Notes: generated from the sequence alone by a model not told the origin. A stretch of DNA of 64,000 nt from Hydrogenophaga sp. (GCA_030653975.1 JAURYH010000005.1:1-64000), one strand, 5' to 3'; shown: positions 1-8,293, counted from the stretch's first letter. Translations and numbers: made by a program.

Positions 1-270
1 TAGGGCCTGTTCACACTATTTTTCCAAGTGCGAATGGGTTGAAAACAGCGCCAATCTAGGCGCGCGACGACGGCCAGACTGGATGTCTGGCCTAGGAGTG
101 CAACAACGAGTGGCGCTGTTTTCAACCCATTCCCTTCGGGTTGTGGCCAAAAATGCCATGCGCGGCGTTGCGAAGCCTTGCCGGGGGGCGACCCCGGCTG
201 CGTTTCGCGCCTTGCGCATGGCCTTTTTGATCCGCAACGCATCTTGGAAAAATAGTGTGAACAGGTCCTA
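1..270. mobile_element. MITE-like foldback element with 28-bp terminal inverted repeats
   Basis: Bases 1-28 and 243-270 are inverted copies of each other with one mismatch in 28 (TAGG[G/A]CCTGTTCACAC...). Inside there are further inverted pairs: GAATGGGTTGAAAACAGCGCCA at about 33-54 against 111-132, GGCCAGAC against GTCTGGCC at about 72-92, and GCCATGCGC against GCGCATGGC at about 153-222. No transposase fits in 270 bp, so this resembles a non-autonomous element mobilised in trans. The left end coincides with the window edge, so a target-site duplication cannot be seen. The short ORFs inside (for example 16..237) look spurious. Confidence 0.7.
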
Positions 271-498
271 GAACCGTCATCGCGTTGCGGAGGGCAACCG
301 TGCAGCGCAAGCAGCCTGAATCTGATTTTCGGGCTGCAGAATGGTTGACCCGCCCTGGCCGGCTCCCTACAGGCGACATGATCTTCCGGGCAAAGCTCGC
401 CTTGCTCGCTCTCCCCGACAAGGAATTGCCTGTCGCTCGTACTTCAAGCAGGTCGTCACAGACCGCGCCACACCCGCGCTGCAACACCGCCGCACTGT
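271..498. other. Intergenic stretch with no recognised feature
   Basis: There are 228 bp between the MITE-like element and the stop codon of the DsrE-like gene. The reading frames crossing it are compositionally arbitrary, with no ribosome-binding site or recognisable domain. I see no terminator, tRNA or promoter that I would defend. Confidence 0.5.
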
Positions 499-921
499 TC
501 AAGGCTTGATATACCCGTAGTGCTTGCGGAACTGCAGCTGGCCGATGCGCACCACGCCCGACGGGGTGAAGGCGGCGTCCAACACGAACTGTTCCTTTTT
601 CAGGTTCATCGCTTTCAGGGTGAGTTCGCACACCTCGAACTTCACGCCCCGGGCCACCAGGTCGGAGATCAGGGGGCCGTATTCGATGTTGGCGTTCTTC
701 TTGTCCTTGGCGCCCTCCATCAGGAAGTTGACGCCGTCGCCCAGCGCCACGGCAATGATCTTGGTGTCGGGAGCGGTGTCCAGGTAGTTGCGCAGCGTGC
801 GCAGCCCGGCGGTGGCTTGCGTGTCGCTGTTGTCGAAGTGGTAGACCACTTTGTCCTGTGCCAGGGCGGCGGTCATGCTCACCGTGAGCAGGGCAGCGGT
901 GATGAAGGTGCGAGGGTTCAT
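499..921 (-). CDS. Exported DsrE-family protein
   Basis: A 140-residue protein. The ORF track starts further upstream; I chose ATG at 921 because it is preceded by GGAGA and opens directly into a signal peptide (MNPRTFITAALLTVSMTAALA). The mature part has the DsrE/DsrF-like alpha/beta pattern: 'KVVYHFDNSD', a 'IIAVALGDGVNFLM' strand-helix region, and one Cys in 'FEVCELTLKAMNL', the position often occupied by a reactive or conserved Cys in DsrE proteins. Exported DsrE-like proteins of this size occur near sulfur and nitrogen-oxide respiratory genes, but their substrate is unknown. It lies downstream of the nor-linked sdhB-like gene, separated by 184 bp, so it is probably its own unit. Confidence 0.75.
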   Translation of the reverse strand: MNPRTFITAALLTVSMTAALAQDKVVYHFDNSDTQATAGLRTLRNYLDTAPDTKIIAVALGDGVNFLMEGAKDKKNANIEYGPLISDLVARGVKFEVCELTLKAMNLKKEQFVLDAAFTPSGVVRIGQLQFRKHYGYIKP

Positions 922-1105
922 GAAGGTCTCCGTTGAATGGCCGGTCTCACCGATGGAATGGAAAACCGGCTGGCATGCTACTCCCCCGGGCATGTTTCGT
1001 TCGCTGCTGTTCTGAAGGCCCGTGGAACATTCCGTGCATGACCGATCAGCCCAACCCGACCCTGACCGGAGCCCTGGGCCACACTGCCAGGGCCGCGGCG
1101 GCTGG

Positions 1106-1804
1106 CTAGAGGCTGCGTCGCGCCATCATTGTCTTGATCTTGCTGATGGCCCCCGCGGGCAGCAGGCCCTTGGGGCACACGTCGACGCAGTTCAGGATCG
1201 AGCGGCATCGGAACAGGCGAAAAGGGTCGTCGAGGTAGTCCAGCCGCTCGGCGGTGGCCGTGTCGCGGCTGTCGACGAGAAAACGGTAGGCCTGCAACAG
1301 GCCGGCCGGCCCGACGTATTTGTCCGGGTTCCACCAGAAGCTCGGGCACGCCGATGAGCAGCACGCACACAGGATGCATTCGTACAACCCGTTGAGTTCT
1401 TCGCGCTGCTCGGTGGACTGCAGGCGTTCCCGTTCCGGGGCGGGCGTTTCGTTGATGAGGTAGGGCCTGATCGAGTGGTACTGCTGGAAGAACCCGGTCA
1501 TGTCGACGATCAGGTCGCGGATCACCGGCAAGCCCGGTAAGGGCTTGAGCGTCACCACGCGCGGCAGCGTGTTCATGTTGGTGATGCAGGCCAGACCGTT
1601 CTTGCCGTTGATGTTCATGGCGTCCGAGCCGCAGATGCCTTCGCGGCACGAGCGCCGAAACGACAGGCTCGGGTCCAGGGCTTTGAGGCGCATGAGCACG
1701 TCGAGCAACATGCGATCGCCGGGGTGAACGTCGAGCTCCAGCGTCTGCATGGTGGGCTTGGTATTGAGGTCCGGGTCGTAGCGGTAGAGCTTGAAGGTGT
1801 GCAT
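1106..1804 (-). CDS. sdhB: Succinate dehydrogenase/fumarate reductase-type iron-sulfur subunit (orphan SdhB-like)
   Basis: A 232-residue SdhB/FrdB-like protein. It has an N-terminal [2Fe-2S] ferredoxin domain with CREGICGSDA and a following Cys in 'GLACIT'. The C-terminal domain has ECILCACCSSACP and CRSILNCVDVCPKG for the [4Fe-4S] and [3Fe-4S] clusters, so all cluster ligands look present. I chose ATG 1804 (GGAAG upstream) over the TTG at 1828 that the track uses; the gene directly follows norD. No SdhA, SdhC or SdhD is encoded nearby, which is unusual because sdhB normally closes an sdhCDAB operon. It may be a second SdhB copy or an electron-transfer partner recruited to the nor operon; the latter is inference. 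Confidence 0.85.
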   Translation of the reverse strand: MHTFKLYRYDPDLNTKPTMQTLELDVHPGDRMLLDVLMRLKALDPSLSFRRSCREGICGSDAMNINGKNGLACITNMNTLPRVVTLKPLPGLPVIRDLIVDMTGFFQQYHSIRPYLINETPAPERERLQSTEQREELNGLYECILCACCSSACPSFWWNPDKYVGPAGLLQAYRFLVDSRDTATAERLDYLDDPFRLFRCRSILNCVDVCPKGLLPAGAISKIKTMMARRSL

Positions 1805-1824
1805 CGGGGGCTTCCAAAATGGGC

Positions 1825-3858
1825 TCAAGACTTCACCAGCCGCTGCATCCAGTCAAGCAACACGGTCGGCAGCGAGGCCGGCGTCTGCAGCAAGGCGTGG
1901 TGCTGGGCGCCAAACACGGCCGGCAGGTAGCTGGCGGCCTGCCGGTCCACGGCCAGGCAGAACGGCGAGATGCCCTGCAGCATGGCTTCGGTCACGGCCT
2001 GGCGGGTGTCCTCGATGCCGTAGCGGCCTTCATAGGCATCGCAGTCGTTGGGTTTGCCGTCGGACAGGAGCAGCAGCAGCCGGTGGGTGGCGCCTTCGCG
2101 CAGGAGCGTGGCGCTGGCGTGGCGCAGGGCGGCGCCGGTGCGTGTGTACTGATCGGGTTCGAGGGCCGCGATGCGCAGCGCCACGTCGGGGCTGTAGGGC
2201 TCGTCGAAGCGCTTGATGTCCCACAGGCTCACCGCGGCGGGCCCGTTGCCCGAGAAGGCCTGCACCGCGAAGGGTTCGCCCATCGCCCCGAGGGCGATGC
2301 ACACCAGCAGCAGGGCCTCGCGTTCGACGTCGATCACCCGGCGGCTGTTCGAGATCCAACCATCGGTGGAGCCGCTGACGTCGATGAGGATCAGGATGGC
2401 CATGTCGCGCCGGGAGCGCTGTTGCGAGCAATAGAGGGCGTCGGCCATGGGCCAGCCGGCGCGCAGGTTCACCAGGCCTTCCACGCAGGCTTCGAGGTCG
2501 ATGTCGTCGCCGTCCGTCTGGCGGCGGCGCAGCGTGCGTTGGGGTCGCAGGGCCGCGAAGCGCTGGCGGATGGCGCCGAGCAGTGCGCGGTGCGCGGCCA
2601 GGGTGTCGTCCACCCATTGCTGCGCGCCGGCCGGTGCGGTCATCAGCCGCACCGTGGCGCCGGGGTGGCGGTAGGCCGCTGTCCGCCAGTCCCACTCGGG
2701 GTAGCAGAAGGTCTGCGGGGCGTCTGGCGCGGCGGCGCTGGTGTGTCGGGGCCGCACGGCCGGCGGGTCGTCGGAAAGCAGCACCTCCGGGGCCTGGCCC
2801 GGGGTCCAGACCAGCCGCGCCTGTGCCAGTTCGGAGACCAGGTCGGCGAACTCGTCGGCCCCCGCCGACTGGTCGCGATCGGTGGGCCGCTGCAAACCGA
2901 ACGGGTCTTCGGCCTGTTCGTGCGGCACGTCGGGCGGGATCATCCACGCGCCCGGCGTCTTCTGGTCTTCCTGATCGGCGCCTTCGCGCACCTCGGGGCG
3001 GCGAATCAGGCGCGCGCTGCGCGGTGCGCGGGCGGCAGCGTTGCTGGTTGCGTCGCTGCCCGCTAGGGGAGAAACCAGGGCCTCGCCCGGCTGGCGCAAC
3101 TCGCCGGTCCAGCCATCGCGGAACAGGAGCGGGACGCCCAGGCGCCCCGCGCTGGGCAGGTCGCGGACCATTTCGGCCGCGAGGAGGTGCGCGATGCAGG
3201 CCGATTCTTCCGGCGATGCATGGAGGGGTGCGTGCACATTCGGTCCCTCGCAAGGCTGCGCGATCAAGTCGCGCACCCAGGTCTCCAGCGGGCGGCGCAC
3301 TGCCGGGAACTGTGCCAGCGGCGGGCGGGCTGCGAGCGCTTCGCGGCGCAAGCCGTTCAAGGAGCTGGACATGCCGCGCAACAGGCGCGCCAGCGCAGCG
3401 TCAGCCGCGATGGCTTCCAGCAGCAGGTAGATGTCGAGAACCAGCGGCGAGTCACAGAGGTCCACGCACGCGGCGCTGCCCCGACTCGCCCGCATGGCCT
3501 GCACCAGGGCCAGGGTGCGAAAGCGGTCCATGGCCAGCGCGGGGTCCGTGAGGCCGGTGTCGGGTGGCAACCAGATGCACTGACCATCGGTGGCGGGCAG
3601 CGCGACGCGTGCGCGCGGGAATTCATGGCGCTGGAACGCCTGGGCGAGCAGGGTGGGGCGGGCGGGCATCTGCGCCGTGCGCAAGCGGTAGGGGGTGCCG
3701 AACACCGCCTCGATCAGCAGGTCCAGGCGCGGCGCCACGTCCGCCAGCAGGGTCCGGGGTCGGGCGGGCGCCTGGTCCCGGTGCCGCCGCCACAGCGCCT
3801 GCGTGAAGACGGTGGCGTGCCGGGCCACGTCGGTGATCACGTCTTCGGCTTCGGCCAT
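1825..3858 (-). CDS. norD: Nitric oxide reductase accessory protein NorD (VWA domain)
   Basis: A 677-residue protein with a C-terminal von Willebrand factor A domain. The MIDAS motif is DVSGST in 'AILILIDVSGSTDGW', and a later 'LLLLLSDGKPND' strand carries further MIDAS residues. The N-terminal 400 residues match the poorly defined NorD/CbbO-type architecture. NorD works with the MoxR-type ATPase NorQ in cytoplasmic maturation of NorCB, probably in non-haem iron insertion. ATG 3858 has GAGGAAC upstream and follows norQ by 15 bp. NorD is longer than many homologues (about 600-640 residues), with a proline/arginine-rich insert around residues 270-330. Confidence 0.92.
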   Translation of the reverse strand: MAEAEDVITDVARHATVFTQALWRRHRDQAPARPRTLLADVAPRLDLLIEAVFGTPYRLRTAQMPARPTLLAQAFQRHEFPRARVALPATDGQCIWLPPDTGLTDPALAMDRFRTLALVQAMRASRGSAACVDLCDSPLVLDIYLLLEAIAADAALARLLRGMSSSLNGLRREALAARPPLAQFPAVRRPLETWVRDLIAQPCEGPNVHAPLHASPEESACIAHLLAAEMVRDLPSAGRLGVPLLFRDGWTGELRQPGEALVSPLAGSDATSNAAARAPRSARLIRRPEVREGADQEDQKTPGAWMIPPDVPHEQAEDPFGLQRPTDRDQSAGADEFADLVSELAQARLVWTPGQAPEVLLSDDPPAVRPRHTSAAAPDAPQTFCYPEWDWRTAAYRHPGATVRLMTAPAGAQQWVDDTLAAHRALLGAIRQRFAALRPQRTLRRRQTDGDDIDLEACVEGLVNLRAGWPMADALYCSQQRSRRDMAILILIDVSGSTDGWISNSRRVIDVEREALLLVCIALGAMGEPFAVQAFSGNGPAAVSLWDIKRFDEPYSPDVALRIAALEPDQYTRTGAALRHASATLLREGATHRLLLLLSDGKPNDCDAYEGRYGIEDTRQAVTEAMLQGISPFCLAVDRQAASYLPAVFGAQHHALLQTPASLPTVLLDWMQRLVKS

Positions 3859-3873
3859 CGGGGTGTTCCTCGA

Positions 3874-4722
3874 TCAGATGAAGGTGGCGTCGACCAGGTC
3901 GCGCATCGCGCCCACCAGCGCATCGTCGTCCGACAGCGGCGACACCACTGCGCTGAGACAGGCCTGCCGCGTCGGGATGCCACTGACCACCAGCGCGGCC
4001 GCCGCGATCAGCAGGCGGGTGCTCGGCACCTCGGCCAGGCCGCGGTCGCGCAGCGCGCGCAACCGTTGCCCGAGCGACACCAGCGCCACGGCCGTGGCGT
4101 GGTCGGCGCCGGCCTCGCTCTCGATGATCGCCGCCTCGCGCGGGGCCGGTGGGAAGTCGAAGTCGAGCGCGACGAAGCGCTGCCGCGTGCTGGGCTTGAG
4201 ATCTTTCAGCATGCGCTGGTAACCCGGGTTGTAGGAGATGACCAGCTGGAAGCCGGGCGCGGCCACCAGCGTTTCGCCGGTTTTGTCGATGGGCAGGATG
4301 CGGCGGTGGTCGGTCAGTGAATGCAACACCACCATGGTGTCCTGCCGGGCTTCGACCACTTCGTCGAGGTAGCAGATGGCGCCCTCGCGCACGGCACGGG
4401 TGAGCGGCCCGTCCTGCCAGGCCGTGCCGTCGTGGCGAATCAGGAAGCGGCCGATCAGGTCGCTGGCGCTCAGGTCGTCGTGGCAGGAGATCGTGATCAG
4501 GGGGCGCCGCAGTTTCCAGGCCATGTGTTCGACAAAGCGCGTCTTGCCACAGCCGGTGGGGCCTTTGAGCATCACGGCCAGTTGCAGGTTGTGGCAGTGC
4601 TCGAAGACGGCCACCTCGGCACCCGATGGCAGGTAATACGGCTCTTTGGCGGTCGACCGCCCTGATCCGTCCAGTGGGCCAACGGTGTGGAGCAGTAAAG
4701 CGGCGGCCAAGGGGTCACTCAC
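3874..4722 (-). CDS. norQ: MoxR-family ATPase NorQ
   Basis: A 282-residue AAA+ ATPase needed for activation of NO reductase. Walker A is GPTGCGKT, Walker B is 'ICYLDEVVEA', and sensor 1 lies in 'LVISYNPGY'. The ORF track fuses it to an antisense shadow of norB. I place the start at GTG 4722, where GTGA overlaps the norB stop codon, which implies translational coupling. The protein ends 'LVGAMRDLVDATFI'. It works with NorD, whose gene follows by 15 bp. Confidence 0.92.
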   Translation of the reverse strand: MSDPLAAALLLHTVGPLDGSGRSTAKEPYYLPSGAEVAVFEHCHNLQLAVMLKGPTGCGKTRFVEHMAWKLRRPLITISCHDDLSASDLIGRFLIRHDGTAWQDGPLTRAVREGAICYLDEVVEARQDTMVVLHSLTDHRRILPIDKTGETLVAAPGFQLVISYNPGYQRMLKDLKPSTRQRFVALDFDFPPAPREAAIIESEAGADHATAVALVSLGQRLRALRDRGLAEVPSTRLLIAAAALVVSGIPTRQACLSAVVSPLSDDDALVGAMRDLVDATFI

Positions 4723-6092
4723 AGGGTTGACAAGATGGCTTCGGGCGAGCGAGGTGCACCGGGGCCCGTCTCGACATCGAAGCGCGGTGCATGGCGGAAG
4801 AAGTCGTAGATGAACAGCCCCACGCCGGTCGCGAACAGCGAGCCGGTGGCGATCAGCATCACGAAGTGCACCTGGATCTTCAGCTGCGCGTCGAGATAGC
4901 CCATGCCCATGATGCGCTCCAGGTAGACCTGCGCGATGCCGGCGGTGGCGAACGAGAGCGTCATGCCGAACATGCCGCCGAGCTGCATCCAGAACGCCCA
5001 GTAGCCCAGGCTGCTGCCTTGTTCGCTGCGCCCCGGCACCATCGCTGGCAGCGCGTAGGTGATCATGGCCAGCACGATCATGGCGTAGGCGCCGTAGAAG
5101 GCGGCGTGGCCGTGCATGGCGGTGATCAACGTGCCGTGGGTCCACTTGTTGACGTCGGGAAAGGTGTGCGCCAGGCCCAGCAGGCCGGCCCCGAACAGGG
5201 TGAACAGCGCGCTGCCGATGGTCCAGTGCAGCGCCAGCGTGTTGGGGTGCGAGAGGCCGGCGCGGCGCATGGCCGAATACGCGAACATGGCCATGCCCAC
5301 CAGCGCCGCGGGCTCCAGCGCGCTGAAGACGCCGCCGATGGGCAGCCAGTACGACGGCACGCCCACCCAGTAGTAGTGGTGCGCCGTGCCCAGGATGCCG
5401 GCGATGAAGACCAGACCGACGATCACGTAGAGCCACTTCTCCATGACCTCGCGGTCGGCGCCGGACAGGCGGATCAGCAGGTAAGCCAGGAAGCCGCCCT
5501 GGATCATCACCCACACACCCTCGACCCAGAGGTGGATCGTCCACCAGCGGTAGTAGATGGACACGGTGTAGTTTTCGTACTCCAGCAGCGCGGGCAAATA
5601 CAGCAGCGCGGCCAGGCCGAGGCCGAGCACGAGCACGCCCTCGGTGGTGGTGAAGCGTTTGGAGCGCCAGATCGTCATGCCGATGTTGTAGAGAAAGATC
5701 AGCATGCAGATCACGATCACGATCTTGTGCGGCAGGGGCTGTTCCAGCAGCTTGTTGCCGGTGCCATAGCGAAACAGGTAGCCCACCACGGCGGTCACGC
5801 CCATCAGGGTCCACAGGCCCAGCTGCACATAGGCGAGCCTGGTGCTGTAGAGCTCGGTGCGCGATTCGTCGGGCACCATCCAGTAGGTGGCGCCCATGAA
5901 GCCGGTGAGCACCCACACGATCAGCAGGTTGGTGTGGATCACCTTGGTCACATCAAACGGCAGGATGTTCAGCAGCGGATCGGGGCCGAGGTACTTGGCG
6001 GCCGACAGCAGGCCGAACACCAGCTGCAGCCCGAACAGCACCATGGCCACGGCGAAATACCAGTAGGCAACCGATTGAGACCTGTAGCGCAT
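4719..6092 (-). CDS. norB: Nitric oxide reductase large subunit NorB (cytochrome cNOR)
   Basis: A 457-residue, roughly 12-helix haem-copper oxidase superfamily protein reducing NO to N2O. Visible ligands are H53 (VIHTNLL), H187 and E191 (IHLWVEG), H238-H239 (TAHHYYW) and the HGH pair H327/H329 (MHGHAAFYGAY) for haem b, b3 and FeB. E260 in 'FSALEP' is also present. Odd: the residue eight after H187 is V195 ('EGVWVMIQ'). The equivalent position in structurally characterised cNOR (Glu215 in Pseudomonas aeruginosa) is a conserved glutamate close to FeB. It sits between norC and norQ in one operon. Confidence 0.95.
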   Translation of the reverse strand: MRYRSQSVAYWYFAVAMVLFGLQLVFGLLSAAKYLGPDPLLNILPFDVTKVIHTNLLIVWVLTGFMGATYWMVPDESRTELYSTRLAYVQLGLWTLMGVTAVVGYLFRYGTGNKLLEQPLPHKIVIVICMLIFLYNIGMTIWRSKRFTTTEGVLVLGLGLAALLYLPALLEYENYTVSIYYRWWTIHLWVEGVWVMIQGGFLAYLLIRLSGADREVMEKWLYVIVGLVFIAGILGTAHHYYWVGVPSYWLPIGGVFSALEPAALVGMAMFAYSAMRRAGLSHPNTLALHWTIGSALFTLFGAGLLGLAHTFPDVNKWTHGTLITAMHGHAAFYGAYAMIVLAMITYALPAMVPGRSEQGSSLGYWAFWMQLGGMFGMTLSFATAGIAQVYLERIMGMGYLDAQLKIQVHFVMLIATGSLFATGVGLFIYDFFRHAPRFDVETGPGAPRSPEAILSTL

Positions 6093-6159
6093 GTCGGGAC
6101 TCCTGGAATAGGGTGGTGACGGTTCGCGGCGTGCGCGGAGTTCGCGGCTTTGCGGCCCG

Positions 6160-6999
6160 CTACTTGAAGGTCGCCAGGTACGCAGCGAGGTGGGCCACCT
6201 GTTCGGAGGTCAGGTCCTTGGCGTAGGTGTTCGGCATGAAAGAAACCCCATCGGCCGAATACATGGCGCCCTCGGCCAGGTGCGCGCTGGGATGGGTGAT
6301 GGATTCACGGATGTAGGTCGCCAGGTCGGTGGCCGAGCCCTTGTAGTCGGGAGAAGCCAGCGTCTCCTGCGTGCGTGTGGCGATGCCGGCCAGCGAGGGG
6401 CCCGCCATGTCGGCCCCGGGGGTGAGGGAGTGGCAGGCGGTGCAGGCGGGTGCGGCAGATCGGAACACACGCTCGCCCAGGGCCACCGGGTCTTTGTCGG
6501 AAACGGTCGCGGCAGCCGCCGATCCCGCCGCGGCTGCGGGGCTTGCGGCGTTCCCTCCCGTGGCGCCCAGGCCGGTGACCATGATCGGCCGTGGTGGCCA
6601 GTCCTGGTTGTCCACCTGGCTCACCCAGTCCAGAAACGCGATCAGGCCGTCGATGTCGGCATCGCTCAGGTTCTGCTGGGGCATCAGCCGGCGGTGGCGC
6701 TGCTCGTCGTAGAACTTCGAAGGGTCTTTCAGGAAGGCCCGCAGGTAGGGCGCGCCGCGCTGTTGCGCGATCTTGGTGAGGTCGGGTGCGTAGTACGCCC
6801 CTTCACCGAACAGTGTGTGACAGTTGATGCAGTTGTTCTTGTGCCAGACATCCTTGCCCAGTGTGACCGCGGGCGTGATGTTCTGCGCGTTCGTCAGTTT
6901 TGGAAACTGGCGGTGGCTGTCGATCGTGAGACCGAGGAAGACCAGCGTGGCGAGCAGGGTTGAGCCGATCGCGAAGTAACGTGCCTGCCGCTTGTTCAT
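6160..6999 (-). CDS. norC: Dihaem NorC: NO reductase cytochrome subunit fused to a second cytochrome c domain
   Basis: 279 residues against about 150 for ordinary NorC. Residues 1-140 are a standard NorC: one N-terminal membrane anchor, haem site C57-I-N-C60-H61 and axial Met in 'RRLMPQQ'. An Ala/Gly-rich linker (about 143-168) leads to a second class I cytochrome c domain with C186-T-A-C189-H190 and axial Met in 'VSFMPNTYA'. The second domain would sit in the periplasm and could serve as the electron entry point, replacing a soluble donor (inference). ATG 6999 lies 15 bp after the stop of the small membrane ORF. The norB start is 67 bp downstream of its stop. Confidence 0.93.
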   Translation of the reverse strand: MNKRQARYFAIGSTLLATLVFLGLTIDSHRQFPKLTNAQNITPAVTLGKDVWHKNNCINCHTLFGEGAYYAPDLTKIAQQRGAPYLRAFLKDPSKFYDEQRHRRLMPQQNLSDADIDGLIAFLDWVSQVDNQDWPPRPIMVTGLGATGGNAASPAAAAGSAAAATVSDKDPVALGERVFRSAAPACTACHSLTPGADMAGPSLAGIATRTQETLASPDYKGSATDLATYIRESITHPSAHLAEGAMYSADGVSFMPNTYAKDLTSEQVAHLAAYLATFK

Positions 7000-7014
7000 A
7001 GGGCTGCACCGGCG

Positions 7015-7131
7015 TCAGACGCTGATGCCCGTCCAGTAGATGACGCTGATGGTGCTGGCGTAAGCGATACCGGCGAGCATCAGACCGAGCACGACGTGGC
7101 TGAACACCTTGAGACTTCGGTACGCGGTCAT
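7015..7131 (-). CDS. Small single-helix membrane protein heading the nor operon
   Basis: A 38-codon ORF (MTAYRSLKVFSHV...) that appears only as the tail of a longer shadow ORF in the track. It has a good GAGGTG ribosome-binding site seven bases before ATG 7131. It encodes a basic N-terminus, then one hydrophobic helix (VVLGLMLAGIAYASTISVIYW) and a very short tail. It ends 15 bp before norC. Position and topology suggest a small accessory subunit or assembly factor of the NorCB complex, comparable to the single-helix proteins that accompany other haem-copper oxidases. That role is inferred, and I do not recognise a named family. Confidence 0.6.
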   Translation of the reverse strand: MTAYRSLKVFSHVVLGLMLAGIAYASTISVIYWTGISV

Positions 7132-7221
7132 GGGTAGCACCTCGACGGTTGAGCCCGCGTTCCCTCGGGGGTGAGAGAGGCCGACAGTCGGTGCATGTTG
7201 ACGGGGTCGCTTCTCATCATC

Positions 7222-7237
7222 TGTGCGGAAGCGCACA
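7222..7237. promoter_or_regulatory. 16-bp palindrome in the nor/modE divergent region
   Basis: TGTGCG-GAAG-CGCACA is a perfect inverted repeat with 6-bp arms. It lies between the nor operon start (7131, minus) and modE (7364, plus). It is the only strong dyad I find in this 232-bp divergent region and may be an operator. It does not match an FNR box, a ModE site or the ATTCA-N7-TGAAT motif seen at the nos promoters. Confidence 0.35.
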
Positions 7238-7363
7238 TATCCAGAGTCGCTCACATGCAGGCGTGTTCGTGACCACCGACCGAGGTCTTTCCATTTGCGC
7301 GAAAGGGGTGGCCAGGAACCAGCGCCCACCCATGGCCCTGAAGTCCCATGGAACAATCCCACC

Positions 7364-8140
7364 ATGACCCCCATCCCGCCAGCCGTCCTCTCCGAAGCCC
7401 TGGGCCATGCCGTGAGCGACAAGCGCCTGGAGGTGTTGCGCCGGGTGGGTGAGTCGGGCTCCATCTCGCAGGCCGCGCGCGATGCGGGCATCAGCTACAA
7501 GGCGGCGTGGCAGGCGATTGACACGCTGAGCAACCTGAGTGGGCAGACGCTGGTGGAGCGCACGGTGGGCGGCTCGGGCGGTGGCGGGGCGCGCATCACG
7601 CCGCAGGGGCTGCAGCTGCTTGCGCTGGCAGACGAGCTGGCGCAGGCGCGCGGGGCGGTGCTGGCGCGCTTTGCCGGCGAAACGGCTGCGTTGCCGTTCG
7701 GCCTAGGGCTGCGCACGAGCATGCGCAACCAACTGCCTTGCCGTGTGGAGGCGGTGGAGCCGCTGGGGCCGGACGATCCGACGGTGCTGGTGCGGCTGCG
7801 CACGCCGGGGCAGGCGCTTCTCACTTCAAGCGTGACGCGCGAGAGCGTGGACTTGCTCGCGCTGCGCGCGGGGCTGGAGGTGCTGGTGCTGTGCAAGGCG
7901 ACGGCGGTGCGCATGGGGCGGGGTGAGGCGACAGAGGCGGAAGACGCGCCGGGCCAGTGTGTTTTGCACGGGCGCATCGAACGGCTGGCGCGGGGGGACG
8001 GGCGCGACGAGGTGGTGCTCGCGCTGGACGGTGGCGGTCAGTGGGTGGGCTTTGCGAACCATCCGTTCGCCGCGCGCAAGGGGCAGCGTGCCTGGGCCAT
8101 CATGGCGTCCAGCGCGCTGGTGGTGGGACTGGCGGGCTGA
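7364..8140 (+). CDS. modE: ModE-family molybdate/tungstate-responsive transcriptional regulator
   Basis: A 258-residue protein. Residues 1-110 form a LysR-like winged helix-turn-helix as in ModE ('VLRRVGESGSISQAARDAGISYKAAWQAID'). The rest holds two Mop/TOBE-like oxyanion-binding repeats ('LRTSMRNQLPCRVEAVEPLG...LLTSSVTRESVDLLAL' and a second copy to the C-terminus). ATG 7364 is chosen because the upstream extension in the track has no domain character. It is divergent from the nor operon. No modABC transporter is adjacent, but a tungsten-type aldehyde oxidoreductase operon lies about 34 kb away in the window and is a possible target (inference). Confidence 0.85.
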   Translation: MTPIPPAVLSEALGHAVSDKRLEVLRRVGESGSISQAARDAGISYKAAWQAIDTLSNLSGQTLVERTVGGSGGGGARITPQGLQLLALADELAQARGAVLARFAGETAALPFGLGLRTSMRNQLPCRVEAVEPLGPDDPTVLVRLRTPGQALLTSSVTRESVDLLALRAGLEVLVLCKATAVRMGRGEATEAEDAPGQCVLHGRIERLARGDGRDEVVLALDGGGQWVGFANHPFAARKGQRAWAIMASSALVVGLAG

Positions 8141-8293
8141 AAAGCCCGCTGGCTTTGGCAGCGGCGTTCATATGACCCGTGTGCCGTACCAGACTGGCGC
8201 AGTGGGCAGCGGCCTGGGCCTGAATGGCGCAACCCTTCACTTTGTGTTGTCAAAAAAGTGAGCACTGTTCTCAATTTGAGTCGTTTTTTCGGG

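Noticed and set aside
16-237. 73-aa ORF inside the MITE-like element
   Set aside because: Entirely within inverted-repeat sequence, with no ribosome-binding site and no domain; likely spurious.
7198-7211. Possible FNR box TTGACGGGGTCGCT in the nor promoter
   Set aside because: Only the left half matches; the right half is not RTCAA.
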